Part shown: one piece after another, positions 42,744 through 53,119 of the stretch
How positions within the stretch are numbered: position 1 is the first letter of the stretch
How the letters are laid out: each line of letters begins with the position of its first letter
Source of the DNA: Marsupella aquatica
Lineage: Eukaryota; Marchantiophyta
Direction: 5' to 3'
Assembly: GCA_973895155.1 (NCBI GenBank)
Contig: OZ316899.1
Coordinates: forward strand, 2,976,001 to 3,040,000
DNA length: 64,000 nucleotides
Notes under the pieces: generated by a model
Told to the model about the DNA's origin: nothing
Databases searched by the model: none
What the model saw: the letters and a program-made list of their open reading frames with translations, nothing else
Made by a program: the position numbers and the translations under genes

Positions 42744-44626
42744 CATCACAATGGGGGAGAAAAAAATAATTGGGACCCATTCAACTTATTAGAGTTAAGT
42801 AAAAGATATTCAGGTGTGCATATCAAATGTAGTCAAGAAGTATATCACAATCAACATTGGAAAGAACTAGAAGAACAAGCTTTCGATGAGCTAAGCAACG
42901 GTTTAGGGTTAAACCATTGGAGGAAATGAGAGAAAACAGTTAGAAGACAAGGGATACTAGTTGATGCAGTGTGCTTACCAGAGCGACTGGTAAGCAAGGC
43001 CCGACACAAGAACCAGAGAAGAAGACCGAAGCAGGAACGGCCGCCAAGACAGCAAGACGACAATCTAGTAGCAGGTGGAGCAAGTAGAACGACTATGTTG
43101 TCCGATCAAGCCAGGGAAGAAAGAAGAAAAACTCGTTACAATCCTATTAACGACCATAGCAGTGAGGGAGAGAAAGACGAAATGGAACCGGAGAAAGAAT
43201 CAAGACTGGAGACAATGTCCATTACGACGGTGGGGTTTATCAGGTCAAAGGCGCATCAGGAGTTTGTGAAGACACAGTCTTTGACGGAATTCATCAACCT
43301 GGATTGGGAGATCACTCGGTATAAAGATCATGACATTGAGGGTTTCATTTTAAGTTGGAATGAGCAAAAGAACGAAGGCAGATTCCTGAATCAGATCGTC
43401 AACACTAGTTACCAGACTGTGATGGCTGCTTTTGGATTGGACAAAGGTGGAGCAAAAATCACCAGGAGGGTTGCAGCTACATATGAGTCGAAGCACTTTC
43501 ATGAGAGTTATTGTAAGCCGGAAGGATCAGGATTCATGATGAATCAATGTACATCGAATGTGGTTAGACAGAGAGCGGAGTTCATTAGTCATGCAATGAT
43601 GTGGAAGAAACCAAGAAACGAGTGTTCCAGGTACATTATCAAATTAGTGGAGGATTGCGAGGAAGGAAGAAAGAATTGGAGTACGTTATTTTACGAGAGT
43701 TTGCGCAAGGCGTTAGTAAGAGCCAAAGATCATTTGAGGAGTTATGAAGACAACATTACACTGGAGGTGGGAACGCACACGAGAATATTGTTGCATCATT
43801 GTCTAACTACTGGGGGAAGATCGAGGAAGCCAACTGAGTCAACAACCAAACGCTATCAACTGAGGGGGAAGAAACAGAGTAAAAGAGCCCGAATAGAAAC
43901 GGAGTTGGTGGGAATCAAAGAGTCAGGGGAGAAAGATTCAAGTCCAAGACTTGGAAGTGAGGAAGGACCCGAAGTGGACACAGGAGATATCAGTAACAAC
44001 CATCAAGAACCAGAGGCGACGAAAGAAGAAATTGAAATTACTCAGGCAAAACTCAGGGAACGAGAAGATGAGGAGGACAAGGGTAGTGATCAGCACATGG
44101 AAGTGAACCAAGATACCAATGGAGGAAAGTTGGGAGATGACATGATCAGGAAGGAAGAAACCAGTGAAGGAATGGTTCTAGAAATGCTTGCACCAGAACG
44201 GACGGACGTAACTACCAAAGTGAATAGTACTAGGGCGGGGATTCATTCTAAATCCACAATGGGAGTCACAGCTCCAACTCCACCGCGAATGACAAACACC
44301 GAGCTGGAAATGTTTTCAAATCTCAGCAGAGAGGAAATCAAGCGAAGACTCAACCGAATCATCACAGACAAGGAGCAGACCTCCAAAAAGGGAACCAAGC
44401 AAGTAGGTCCAATGCTGAGGAAAACTGAAACTATCACTCCACCAATTCCGGGAAGAACACAAAGTCAAGAAGGTATCCCTGATACAGTACCCATTTCTAA
44501 AAAGAGAGGGGTAGATCAAGTCATATTGCTGAATGAACTTCTAGGGTCTGTTATGAAGTACCATAATAGTGGATTAGCAAAACAAGAGGTTGCAACAAAT
44601 CGATGGATTTTGCAATTGAAGGATCA
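42744..44626 (+). pseudogene. Family-D ORF3, middle part
   Basis: Continues the frame begun at 38127 and carries one TGA at 42927, so it may start anew at 42969. The protein has a basic region, then the module MAAFGLDKGG ... GSGFMMNQCTSNVV ... CSRYIIKLVEDCE ... LFYESLRKALVRAKDHL (about 43420-43740), comparable in order to ORF3 of families A and E. An acidic linker and a Glu/Lys-rich helical region follow. The frame is cut at codon GAT-CA at 44626 by the DNA transposon and resumes without shift at 56609. No known catalytic motif. Confidence 0.75.
44623..44626. repeat. Target-site duplication ATCA of the DNA transposon (right copy 56605-56608)
   Basis: ATCA precedes the left inverted repeat and follows the right one; the next base on both sides is G, so a 5-bp ATCAG duplication is equally possible. 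Excising the element restores AAG GAT CAG CTC CGA in the family-D ORF3 frame. Confidence 0.85.
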
Positions 44627-44650
44627 GGCCAAAAGCAAGCTAGAGGGGGT
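44627..44650 (+). repeat. Left terminal inverted repeat
   Basis: GGCCAAAAGCAAGCTAGAGG plus GGGT; its exact reverse complement is at 56581-56604. Weaker symmetry (ATTATTTGA against CTAATTTGA) extends about 10 bp inward. A 13-bp near-perfect inverted pair, CATTTCAAATACC / GGTACTTGAAATG, sits just inside at 44674-44686 and 44696-44708. Confidence 0.95.
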
Positions 44651-45605
44651 ATTATTTGATGTCACAAATGTCACATTTCAAATACCATAGAGGATGGTAC
44701 TTGAAATGTACAAGGACCAAAAAGGACCATGGAAGGGCTCAGATGTATTTGAATGGATGGCCAAGATTAGACAAGCATTACTGTGTAGCCCAAGAAGTAA
44801 AGGTGATGATTTCCTTGGTGTTGCCCTTCACTACCCACAGCCGACATTGTCACTTAAGGTACTAAGCTTAAGTAGTACTTTCTTGGAATTCAAATACCTC
44901 ATAACTCGTGTTGACCCTATGGTTTGAACTCTATGCAAGTTCCCAAGTCCATTGTACATGGCGCGTTAGGTTGTGAGTCCTTCTACAAACATCGTTACGT
45001 GTCATATACTCGTGGACGCACTACACCTGTAAGTTTTTCTTAATCTTGAGTAAGTTTTTCTTGAGGGAAACAAGTTGCCCCGACATTGCGATGCAGAAAT
45101 TTGGTGGTACTCACGGATGCACTATACCAAGTAAGTTTTTCTTGCGAGAAACAAGCCCAAACATTGCGTATGTTGCAGAAATTTAGTGGTACTCACAGAC
45201 GCACTATACTTGTAAGTTTTTCTTGCAAGAAACAAGCCCAGACATTGAGAGAAACAAGCGCGGACATCGCGTTGCAGAACTTTTGTGTTACCTTGTCCTT
45301 TTCGTGTTCGACATTCACCTTCTTTTGCTCCTGTTTGGAGCTTCAATGTTGCGTTTTGCGTCGCATTGCCATGCATTGTGGTCTAAGGGATATTAAGGAC
45401 TGTAAACATATGACCTCGTAGCGAATGTTCCTTACTCTGCGACAGGAAGCTGCGGCATTACTCTGCGGCATTACTCTACGTTTAGACCTTCATTACTCTG
45501 TGGCATTACTCTGTGTTTAGGAGAACAAACATTGTAGCTCAAGGGCGGTTGAAGTAGGGTGAATCTCTACCCTCACACATGATCTCATGGTGTTAACCCA
45601 ACATC
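44651..45605. other. Left subterminal region, non-coding
   Basis: About 950 bp between the inverted repeat and the transposase start, with the subterminal repeats described separately. Possible promoter of the transposase; no TATA box could be placed with confidence. Confidence 0.5.
45018..45290. repeat. Subterminal repeats of the DNA transposon
   Basis: Three diverged units beginning GCACTA(C/T)AC at 45018, 45120 and 45201, each followed by GTAAGTTTTTCTT, AGAAACAAG-CC, ACATTG and (in the first two) TGCAGAAATTT. Subterminal repeats of this sort often bind transposase, but that role is inferred here. Confidence 0.65.
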
Positions 45606-48600
45606 ATGAGTAGTGTTTGGGATGAAGCAGCGAAAGCCAAAAGAGACCGACAAAATTTTAAGAGAAGAGAGCGTAGGGCAGGGCAAGCAGTGAATGCAGT
45701 AAGAACACATGCCAAAGAAACGTTACAAGATGCTCAGGGGCAGGCAGAGAAGCTGGTGATTCAGGAGGCTGCCATAGAGGCCGAGAAGTTGCTTGCTAAG
45801 GCTAGACACAAGGCTGCAATAGAGGTAGAGCAGTTGATTGCTCAAGCTAGACACAAGGCTACCATAGAGGCGGAGAAGCTGCTTGTTCAGGCTGGACGAG
45901 AGGCTGCAATAGAGGCAGAGAAGCTGCTTGCTAATGCAAGAGAGCAGGCTGACAACTTCAAGGATGAAATTCGGCTACAATTGGCTGGGGAGTTTGCAAC
46001 TTTGGAATACCAAATTCATGACTTGCAAAATCAAACTATTGATTTGGAGTCCAGGTTGAGATCAGCGGAGGAGTGCAGTGCAAATGATCAGTCTTTTGGA
46101 GATGCAACAGGGGTGGCAACTCAAGAGGCTATGCGTGCATCAGTTAGAAGGAGACAACAGAAGTCTCGTTTGAGGAAGCGGTGTCTACTTGGTGAGGTAA
46201 TCGAGAATTATGATGCCTCTGATATCCCAAACAGAAGTGTCCGTAGCCAGACCCAAGTTGTCACTGGGATGGTAAAGCACTTTTCCGAATTAACGAGACG
46301 ACATAATTTTGCTGCTAAGAAGATCATCATGGAACATTTCTGGACTCATAAGGGAATGGTTCAATTGCACCCCACTTCACTAGGCTGCCCTAAAGCGGAT
46401 CTGTCATGGAGTACAGCTATCGATGATATAAAGAACACTTTGAAAACAGTCAAGTATGCAAGGCGTAAAGATCATAAAGCAGCCAAAGATATTCTACTAT
46501 CTTCTTTTATAGGTCCCAAGATTGTGGATGCAAGATACCAATCTTCTCTTGCTCGAGCATTGTGTATCAAAAGAGCATCTGTGTATGCTGCTAGTAAGAA
46601 AAGAATTCTGCTAGATGGTGATGCAACACTGCGTTTTCCAATGGGTCAGCGAAAGGAAAGGAGTGATTGCCTTTCTCTGGAGATTCGAGGTGATGTTGCG
46701 TGGTTCTGGGAGGCGCTTACCAGGCCTGATCCAGGCAAGAAGGATTTTGTAAGAAAAAGGATTGCAAAGAATGAATATGTGGAGCACAGGACTCACCGCC
46801 TTGAGGATACTGAGGTAATTGCTAATTATGTAGTAGTGCATCTCATTTCTAATCGTGTAGTAAGTCTGCAAGTGTAGTAGTGCAAGTCTGTAATCAATAT
46901 TGGTTTATTTTGTGCACTACTCATTTTGTTCACTTATGTTGCACATGGTGACAGGCAGAGTACTTTTTCAAGTTCCAGGAATGGCTGAAGAAAGAACATA
47001 AAGCTTACACTATCGGTTTGCGATCTTTTCAAGCCCTCAAACCTTACTTCATACGTACAATGAAAGATAGGGATGTCTGCTGTTGTAAGCAACATGTTGA
47101 GATGCACCTACTTTGCAAAGCCTTTGCCAAGCAACGACAAGCTCAACATCCTGTGGGTTGCACATGTCAATGTGTAGTTTGTTCCCCTATAATTGTTGCT
47201 GGAGTGAGTCATAGTATTGATGGTAGTGTTGTCGACGGTACTTGCAGTACCACTACTCATGTGAGTCTGAATAGTTATGATGAACCCTGCAAAGCTCACA
47301 AGTATACACAATGCTCTGTGAGAGAGTGGTGCGCACAGACCTTATGTAAGAAAGGAGAGGATGATCTTTGGCACAAGAGGAACTGTTTACTAGGTAGTTG
47401 TGAGATCTGTGGGCCAGGGTTGTTAGAGTTGTGTCCGTGGGAGGAAAGAGTGGATGAAGAGGATGAGTTTGTGGTGTGGCAAACATATGAGTATGTTAAC
47501 CTGGATGATTTACCAAAGCCAAAGAGTGCCAAAAAGAAGAAATTCCAGAATCGTGATGATGCAGAGATTTCCAAGGTTAGAAAGAGGCTTAGATTAGTAA
47601 CTAAAGTCACCTCAATGGTGGTGTTTATGGAAAAAGTAACAGCTACTATAGAAACGTTTATAAACATGACTTCTATGCTAGATGGCAAGCTGAGCAGTAC
47701 CAGAATTGTCTCAAGTCCTTTCCTAAAGGCACCATAGTGAGTTCGATTGACTTTGCAGAGAACTACACGTTTGCAACGCAAGATGAGGTACAATCCCTTC
47801 ACTGGGATAATAGACAGGTCACTATTCTTGTTCTGATCACCTACCGGCACCAGTATGACAAGGAGGAGGAGGATCCTGTGGTGTACAACAAAATGGGCCA
47901 GAGGATCACCAGATTTATTGAGGCTGATTACCACTTCTTTATTTCAGATGACAATAGCCATGATACCTTCTTTGTGCAACACAACTTGGATTTCCATTGG
48001 AAGTGGATGAAAGAGAAAGAGATTTTTGTAGACAATCACATTATGTGGTCAGACGGGTGTGCAGCACAGTTTAAAGCTTGCCACCCTTTTTCCTATGTGG
48101 CAAAATACAATCATGACTATGGGGTCCCACTAATGTGGTGTTTCCATGCCTCGGGGCATGGGAAAGGTGTACAAGTAATTACTTGCCAGGCCCTTTTTTT
48201 GCTTCATTGTCTATAGTATGTAATAGTGTTACATTTTTACGTGCTGATTTATGCGATAGCTTTGAAGTTTTTAGCGTGCAGGATTTGATGCATTTTTGTT
48301 GTATGCTTGCTTCCACAGGATGGACTAGGACCTGGGGTGAAGCAAGCTCTTCGAAAGGAGCAGTTGCGGAAAGAAGGAGGGCATCCAATGGAGGGTGCCA
48401 AGGATGTGGTCAAGTTTCTTAAGGAAAGGTTTTGCCTAGGAAAGCAAATGGAGTATGACAAGAAGCAGGGTGTGAGGCGTTTTTTCTGGGAGGTCGGTGT
48501 GCAAGAGGTGGAGCGGAGTTCAGGCCTAGAATGTTTGCCTATCAAAGGTGTGAGACAAAAGCATTGCTTTTGGGGATATAGCCCTGACAATCCCATGATG

Positions 48601-49131
48601 CTGAAATGTAGACAGTTGGCTTGCTTCTGCATCAACTATGCACTTCATCCAGAAAGTCAAGAACTCTGTGAAAATCAGGCTCATGTTCTACCGTGGGAGG
48701 TAGATTATGTGTACCCCAAAAATGCTGGAGAGATTGCATCCATTATTGAAGACATGGGTGGCGGGTTGGATAGTGAGACCTATGATTACGAGGGCTACAT
48801 TGGTGATCTAGTTGAAGTGGGTGACTATTTTGCTGTGAAGGCTGAAGAAGACAACATTTGGAAAGCAAAATTCTACGTTCTTTTGTGTACAAAAAGGGCT
48901 CATGTTGTTGAAAATGATTTCATAGACGACTATTCTGCTGAATTTTATAAGGGCGATCGAGTTTTGGCAGGCACTTGGTTTCAGCAATATGGCAGGCATC
49001 CGACTTGCTTTGTTCGTAACGACAAATCTAGCATTAGCTATTGCCGATGTGGCATCCGTGATTCACATAAAATTTGGACTTGTGCCAACAAAAATACTGA
49101 GGGGATCACCAGGGTTCAAGCTTGCCCCTAA
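45606..49131 (+). CDS. DDE-like transposase, three exons
   Basis: Exons 45606-46814, 46955-48174 and 48319-49131 with GT-AG introns of 140 and 144 bp, both in phase 0; about 1080 residues. Exon 1 has four 15-residue repeats (AIEAEKLLAKARHKA type, residues about 55-115) in a coiled coil, then a basic helical domain. Exon 2 has Cys/His clusters (CCCKQHVEMHLLC, CTCQCVVC, CEICGPGLLELC) and then a nuclease-like core with SSIDFAENYTF, FISDDNSHD and SDGCAAQFK. The HGKG box is joined across intron 2 to DGLGPGVK. The C-terminus has an (E/D)VGDYFAVKAE region resembling a BAH- or Agenet-like fold. A 1-base shift near 47668 (YKHDFYARW resumes in another frame) must be a lesion or sequence error. I recall similar DFAENY/SDGxxxQFK/HGKG proteins in animals; no family name is offered. 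Confidence 0.75.
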
Positions 49132-51617
49132 CACTTATCAAGCAATTTTGGATTCAGCGAACAGGTAATTTTCTTTCACTGCCAATATTTATCTGTTTAT
49201 TGAAGACACTAAAGACACTCATTGGAAGAGAATAGTTACATTGGGTAGATTGTTGGTTGTGCTGGTTTAATTCTAATTGCAACTTTATTGACTGCAGAGG
49301 AAATCCGAGTGTGGTTGAATTGAACCTGTACTCCTAAAGTTCTAGGTAAGCAAATTAAAAGCGCAGATGCTAATGTTTTATGAGGTGGTCGTCCTCACTT
49401 GATGTTGGTCCCTCAATCTCAAAACTCTGTGAAAAGGCACTTTGTGACATTCTTGTACACTGATTCATGTCTTTGACCAATCTAGTTTATTGTGTGCAGG
49501 TGTTCAATTTGATGACTGCGCAATGCACATGGCCCATGATTCTCAGTGGCAAGTAAACTTGCAACTCCTCCTTACCGAATACTAGTTCTTCTTTGTAATA
49601 CCTATTGCTAATACTTGTAATATTTATTTGCTAATACTTAATGCCTTTTCTAGTACCTACTTGATAATAAATACTCATAGTACCTAGTACATAATACTTA
49701 GTCAAGTATTAAATACCTTAAGTACCAGTACTGGTTACATATGTACCAAGTACTCAGTACCATAAGTACGCAGTACCAACTTAAGTACCTTAAGTACCAA
49801 ATACTCAGTACTTTGAGTACCTAGTACTCAATACATAATACAAAGTACCTAAGTAAGTACCTAGTACTCAGTACCTTAAGTACATAGTACCTTGAGTACA
49901 TAGTACCAAGTACCATAAGTACCCAGTACTCAGTACCTTAAGTACCCAGTACTCAGTACCTTAAGTACTCAGTACCTTAAGTACCCAGTACTCAGTACCT
50001 TAAGTACCTAGTACTCAGTACCCTGAGTATCAAGTACTTAGTACCTTGAGTACCTAGTACTTAATACCGAGCTCAATACGTTGAGTACCTGGTACTCAAG
50101 ACCTGGCTTTAGTACTCAGTACTTGCAGTCCGACCCAATACTCAATACTATAGCCTAGGCTAATAGTTTTATACAGTTGAGTGTTTGATGTAGTGGGTGT
50201 TGTGAGACTAGTAGCTATATTGCAAAAGCAAGCCACTGATACATTTTTAACTGCTGGACCTGTCTCTTTTTTCATGCAGGTGATATAATGAGTCTCTCTT
50301 TGTTGCCTAGAGGCACGACAATCACTACCCTTGTTTGGCTAGATATGGATATAATTTATCATAAATTTTAGTCATGTGAGTTGTGGCTAGCAAATTAGCT
50401 AGTTGAGTAGTGGCCACAGGACCATTGTGTCTTCGTTCAGCAGCATTTTGTGATCATGCTTCTGTTTCAGAATAAGCTTGAAACGCAATTTGAACCTTGT
50501 CTATCAAATCTATAAAAGTTCTCATCAAATGCCAATGGATGTCCATATTCTTCTCTGTTGCCTTCCTGGACCTCTGGTGCAACTTTAATTATCTCAATTC
50601 GGTGATCACCTTAGTCTGTTCCTCCTGTTCGGTGTAGTGCCTTAGTTCCCAGAACTTTGCAAAGGGAAGCAAATTTTAGCTCTCAACCTCCATCCAGATC
50701 TTATTTTACCCCCATGCATGTTATAGCATACTGTTACTTTTCCTAAATTAAGCATTCGTCCATTCATGGACCCAGGTTATTCACAGTTCATGTTGTCTTT
50801 TGAGATCTGCCTTAGTTTGATTTCTTTATTTCAATCATCAAAGGAGGAGCATGATTGTTTCACAGTACCAGTATGTACACTCATTCAGTTTTTTCCTGAG
50901 TGTACATACTGAGATCACTATGAGCATCAATGGCATTTTCTATTCCAAGGCAAATGATTGTTATGAAGGGTTCACTTTCTAAGGTTTCTCACAATAACTA
51001 ATTGCGCTAACATCTACATTATGATCCAAACAACAACCTGGATATAGGTCGAAAGCTTGGCATTGTTGAAGGCCAACATTTTGGACTATAAACAAAAATT
51101 AAACTCATTCATTGTTTCTTCATAAACACGAGTCACAAACACTCGCTCAGTTTATTTACAGTGCAAGTCCTGTTGCTTTCAATAGTAAATGCAATACCAT
51201 GCGGATTACAAAATTGACTGTAACAAATCCATGTAATCCATTGAACTGTTTGGCCTGTAGAATTCAGTTCACTTTTCCGCGATTAAAAAAACTACTCTAG
51301 CAATTGTCAAGTAGGCAACTCTATTTCTCTATAGTTTCCAATACATCAAGATTTGTACAAAATGAGACATCTTGTAGTCACTCAATTTATTTATGCAAGC
51401 TAGACTTTAGCTTTGTACAGTAAATCAAGTACTCACAAGATACAAGATTGATTGATTGTAACTAATCCAAGCAGAGACAGAAAGAACCACACTAAACTGT
51501 TGGGGCCTGTAGAAAATCCTGGCCACAAAATCCGTATGCAAAAACACTACTGCAAAAATTGCAGCTCTATATATGTCTCTACAATTCCCAAAACATTCTC
51601 CTCAGATCACCTCATTC
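49132..51617. other. Non-coding centre of the DNA transposon
   Basis: Space between the convergent genes. It holds the GTAC-rich array (49588-50160) and otherwise AT-rich DNA with no frame I can support. A few AG-GT positions hint at untranslated exons but nothing firm. Confidence 0.45.
49588..50160. repeat. GTAC palindrome-rich array
   Basis: About 570 bp made of degenerate units such as CAGTACTCAGTACCTTAAG and TACC, roughly 20-23 bp long, with GTAC occurring dozens of times. Almost every unit is itself a short palindrome (AGTACT, GGTACTTAAGTACC-like). Units are too irregular and unspaced for CRISPR. Confidence 0.85.
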
Positions 51618-52241
51618 CTAATCTAAACCTTGATGGCGAAGTGCGGCTAAAATACCCTCCAATTGGTCCAAAAGGACAGATCCTCTTGGTACGAGGGATC
51701 GTTCCACATTGGTGGACCTTGGGTGGGATCTAGAAACTGTCATAGTGAGAGGCCAGGGGACCCAACTATGGGTAGGAACCCCAAGGAGAGACAAAATTTC
51801 CACTGATAGTACCCCATCTTTTGCAGCCAAGGCCACTGAGCACCTTTGACACTGCAAGGCAACAGCCCGGATGTAGTCCATCTGCTCCTGTTCGGTGCAA
51901 GCTCGTAGGTCTGAAGCTCCTAGCCCCAACCAGACTGAAGCGCTATCCCGAATCTCAGCACGAATGGGGGTTGCCTGCTTAAACACCGCATCAACAATCA
52001 CAACTTCAAAACCATATGTATCAACACCCTCCCCTGCATGGCCACACACCTGCCGGCCGAGCTCCTTTGATGTGCCACAAATGCCTCCATGTCCTAGCCG
52101 ATGTGAGCATGCTTTATAAATAAAGCGCCGAGGATGGGGGAAGGTTGAATGAAAGTTCACAATATGAACCACGACATCTCGAAATGAAGCAGACTGCCCT
52201 GCTTCCACGACCTGCTCAACTTCTGTTACAGGAGTCCCCAT
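51618..52241 (-). CDS. OB-fold / RPA C-terminal-like ORF of the DNA transposon
   Basis: 207 codons, ATG to TAG. Pattern: FHSTFPHPRRFIYKACSHRL, a Cys/His cluster (C...C...C-GH, residues about 43-67), then YGFEVVIVDAVFKQATPIRAE and IRDSASVWLGLGASDL. A zinc-ribbon inserted before beta strands ending in a 'hydrophobic-strand, W-hydrophobic' segment recalls the C-terminal OB fold of replication protein A large subunit, which binds single-stranded DNA. This is a fold-level impression, not a search result. The ORF could be a full small gene or the last exon of a longer one; an acceptor-like site (GACGCAG) lies just upstream of the ATG. Confidence 0.45.
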   Translation of the reverse strand: MGTPVTEVEQVVEAGQSASFRDVVVHIVNFHSTFPHPRRFIYKACSHRLGHGGICGTSKELGRQVCGHAGEGVDTYGFEVVIVDAVFKQATPIRAEIRDSASVWLGLGASDLRACTEQEQMDYIRAVALQCQRCSVALAAKDGVLSVEILSLLGVPTHSWVPWPLTMTVSRSHPRSTNVERSLVPRGSVLLDQLEGILAALRHQGLD

Positions 52242-52433
52242 TCTTCTGCGTCAACAAGATCCTGCAAAACTACAAGTCCAATACTCAAATCAATACTCAA
52301 GGATTCCCGATGGATATTCAATGACAAAACCTTGCTTGCACTACCACAACATGACACACAATCCTCAAGGGATTACACTACTACTCAAAGGTATTGAACT
52401 AATACTCGCAGGAATTTGAAACAATACTCAAAC

Positions 52434-52860
52434 GCGTAACTTACATAATACTCAAAGGTATTTACATAATACTCAAAGGTATTTACATAATACTACAAGG
52501 TATTTACATAATACTACTGACAAGGTATTTACATAATACTACAAGGTATTTACATAATACTACAAGGTATTTACATAATACTACAAGGTATTTACATAAT
52601 ACTACACGGTATTGTGACAATACTACAAGGTATTATGATAATAATACACGGTTTTGTGATAATACTCAATGGTATTGAGATAAAAATCAACGGTATTGAG
52701 ATAATAGTACTTGAGGTATTATGAAAATACCAGGGGAATTGACTAACACCTGAAACTCTTACAGTAATACCTTATTGTATTAGACTAATACCCGAAGGTA
52801 CTAAACTAATACTTAGTATTAGAGTAACAATCACAGGTACCAGGTAAATACTCTGTGACA
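52434..52860. repeat. 21-bp AATACT/GGTATT array
   Basis: Regular 21-bp units (GGTATTTACATAATACTACAA) from about 52455 to 52610, degrading on both sides into spaced AATACT and GGTATT half-sites. The unit is a hyphenated palindrome. Lies between the OB-fold ORF and the RING-like gene. Confidence 0.85.
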
Positions 52861-53119
52861 TGAAAGCACAGCCAGAGAAATTACTTGAGTCTGGTAGTGC
52901 ATGTAAAGTGAGTATTCAAATCTACATAATATGCATGTATGAAGTGAGTGAACCCTAAACCAAATAAACCTGTGACAATACATAGAAATTGACTGGTACA
53001 AAGGATGAGCAAGAGGAGAGTAAGAAAATTTACCATCAATGCATCCACATTGGGTATCTAGACAGACATCTAGGGTTCATGAATGCTCAGAGGCAGACAA
53101 CAATGTCAACATAGTAGTC

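Noticed and set aside
47640-47680. Programmed -1 frameshift in the transposase
   Set aside because: No canonical slippery heptamer in the zero frame (TTT ATA AAC) and no reason to expect regulation mid-domain; a 1-base deletion is simpler.
52434-52620. Regular 21-bp repeats as a possible CRISPR array
   Set aside because: There are no unique spacers between units, the repeats are contiguous, and the context is a eukaryotic transposon.
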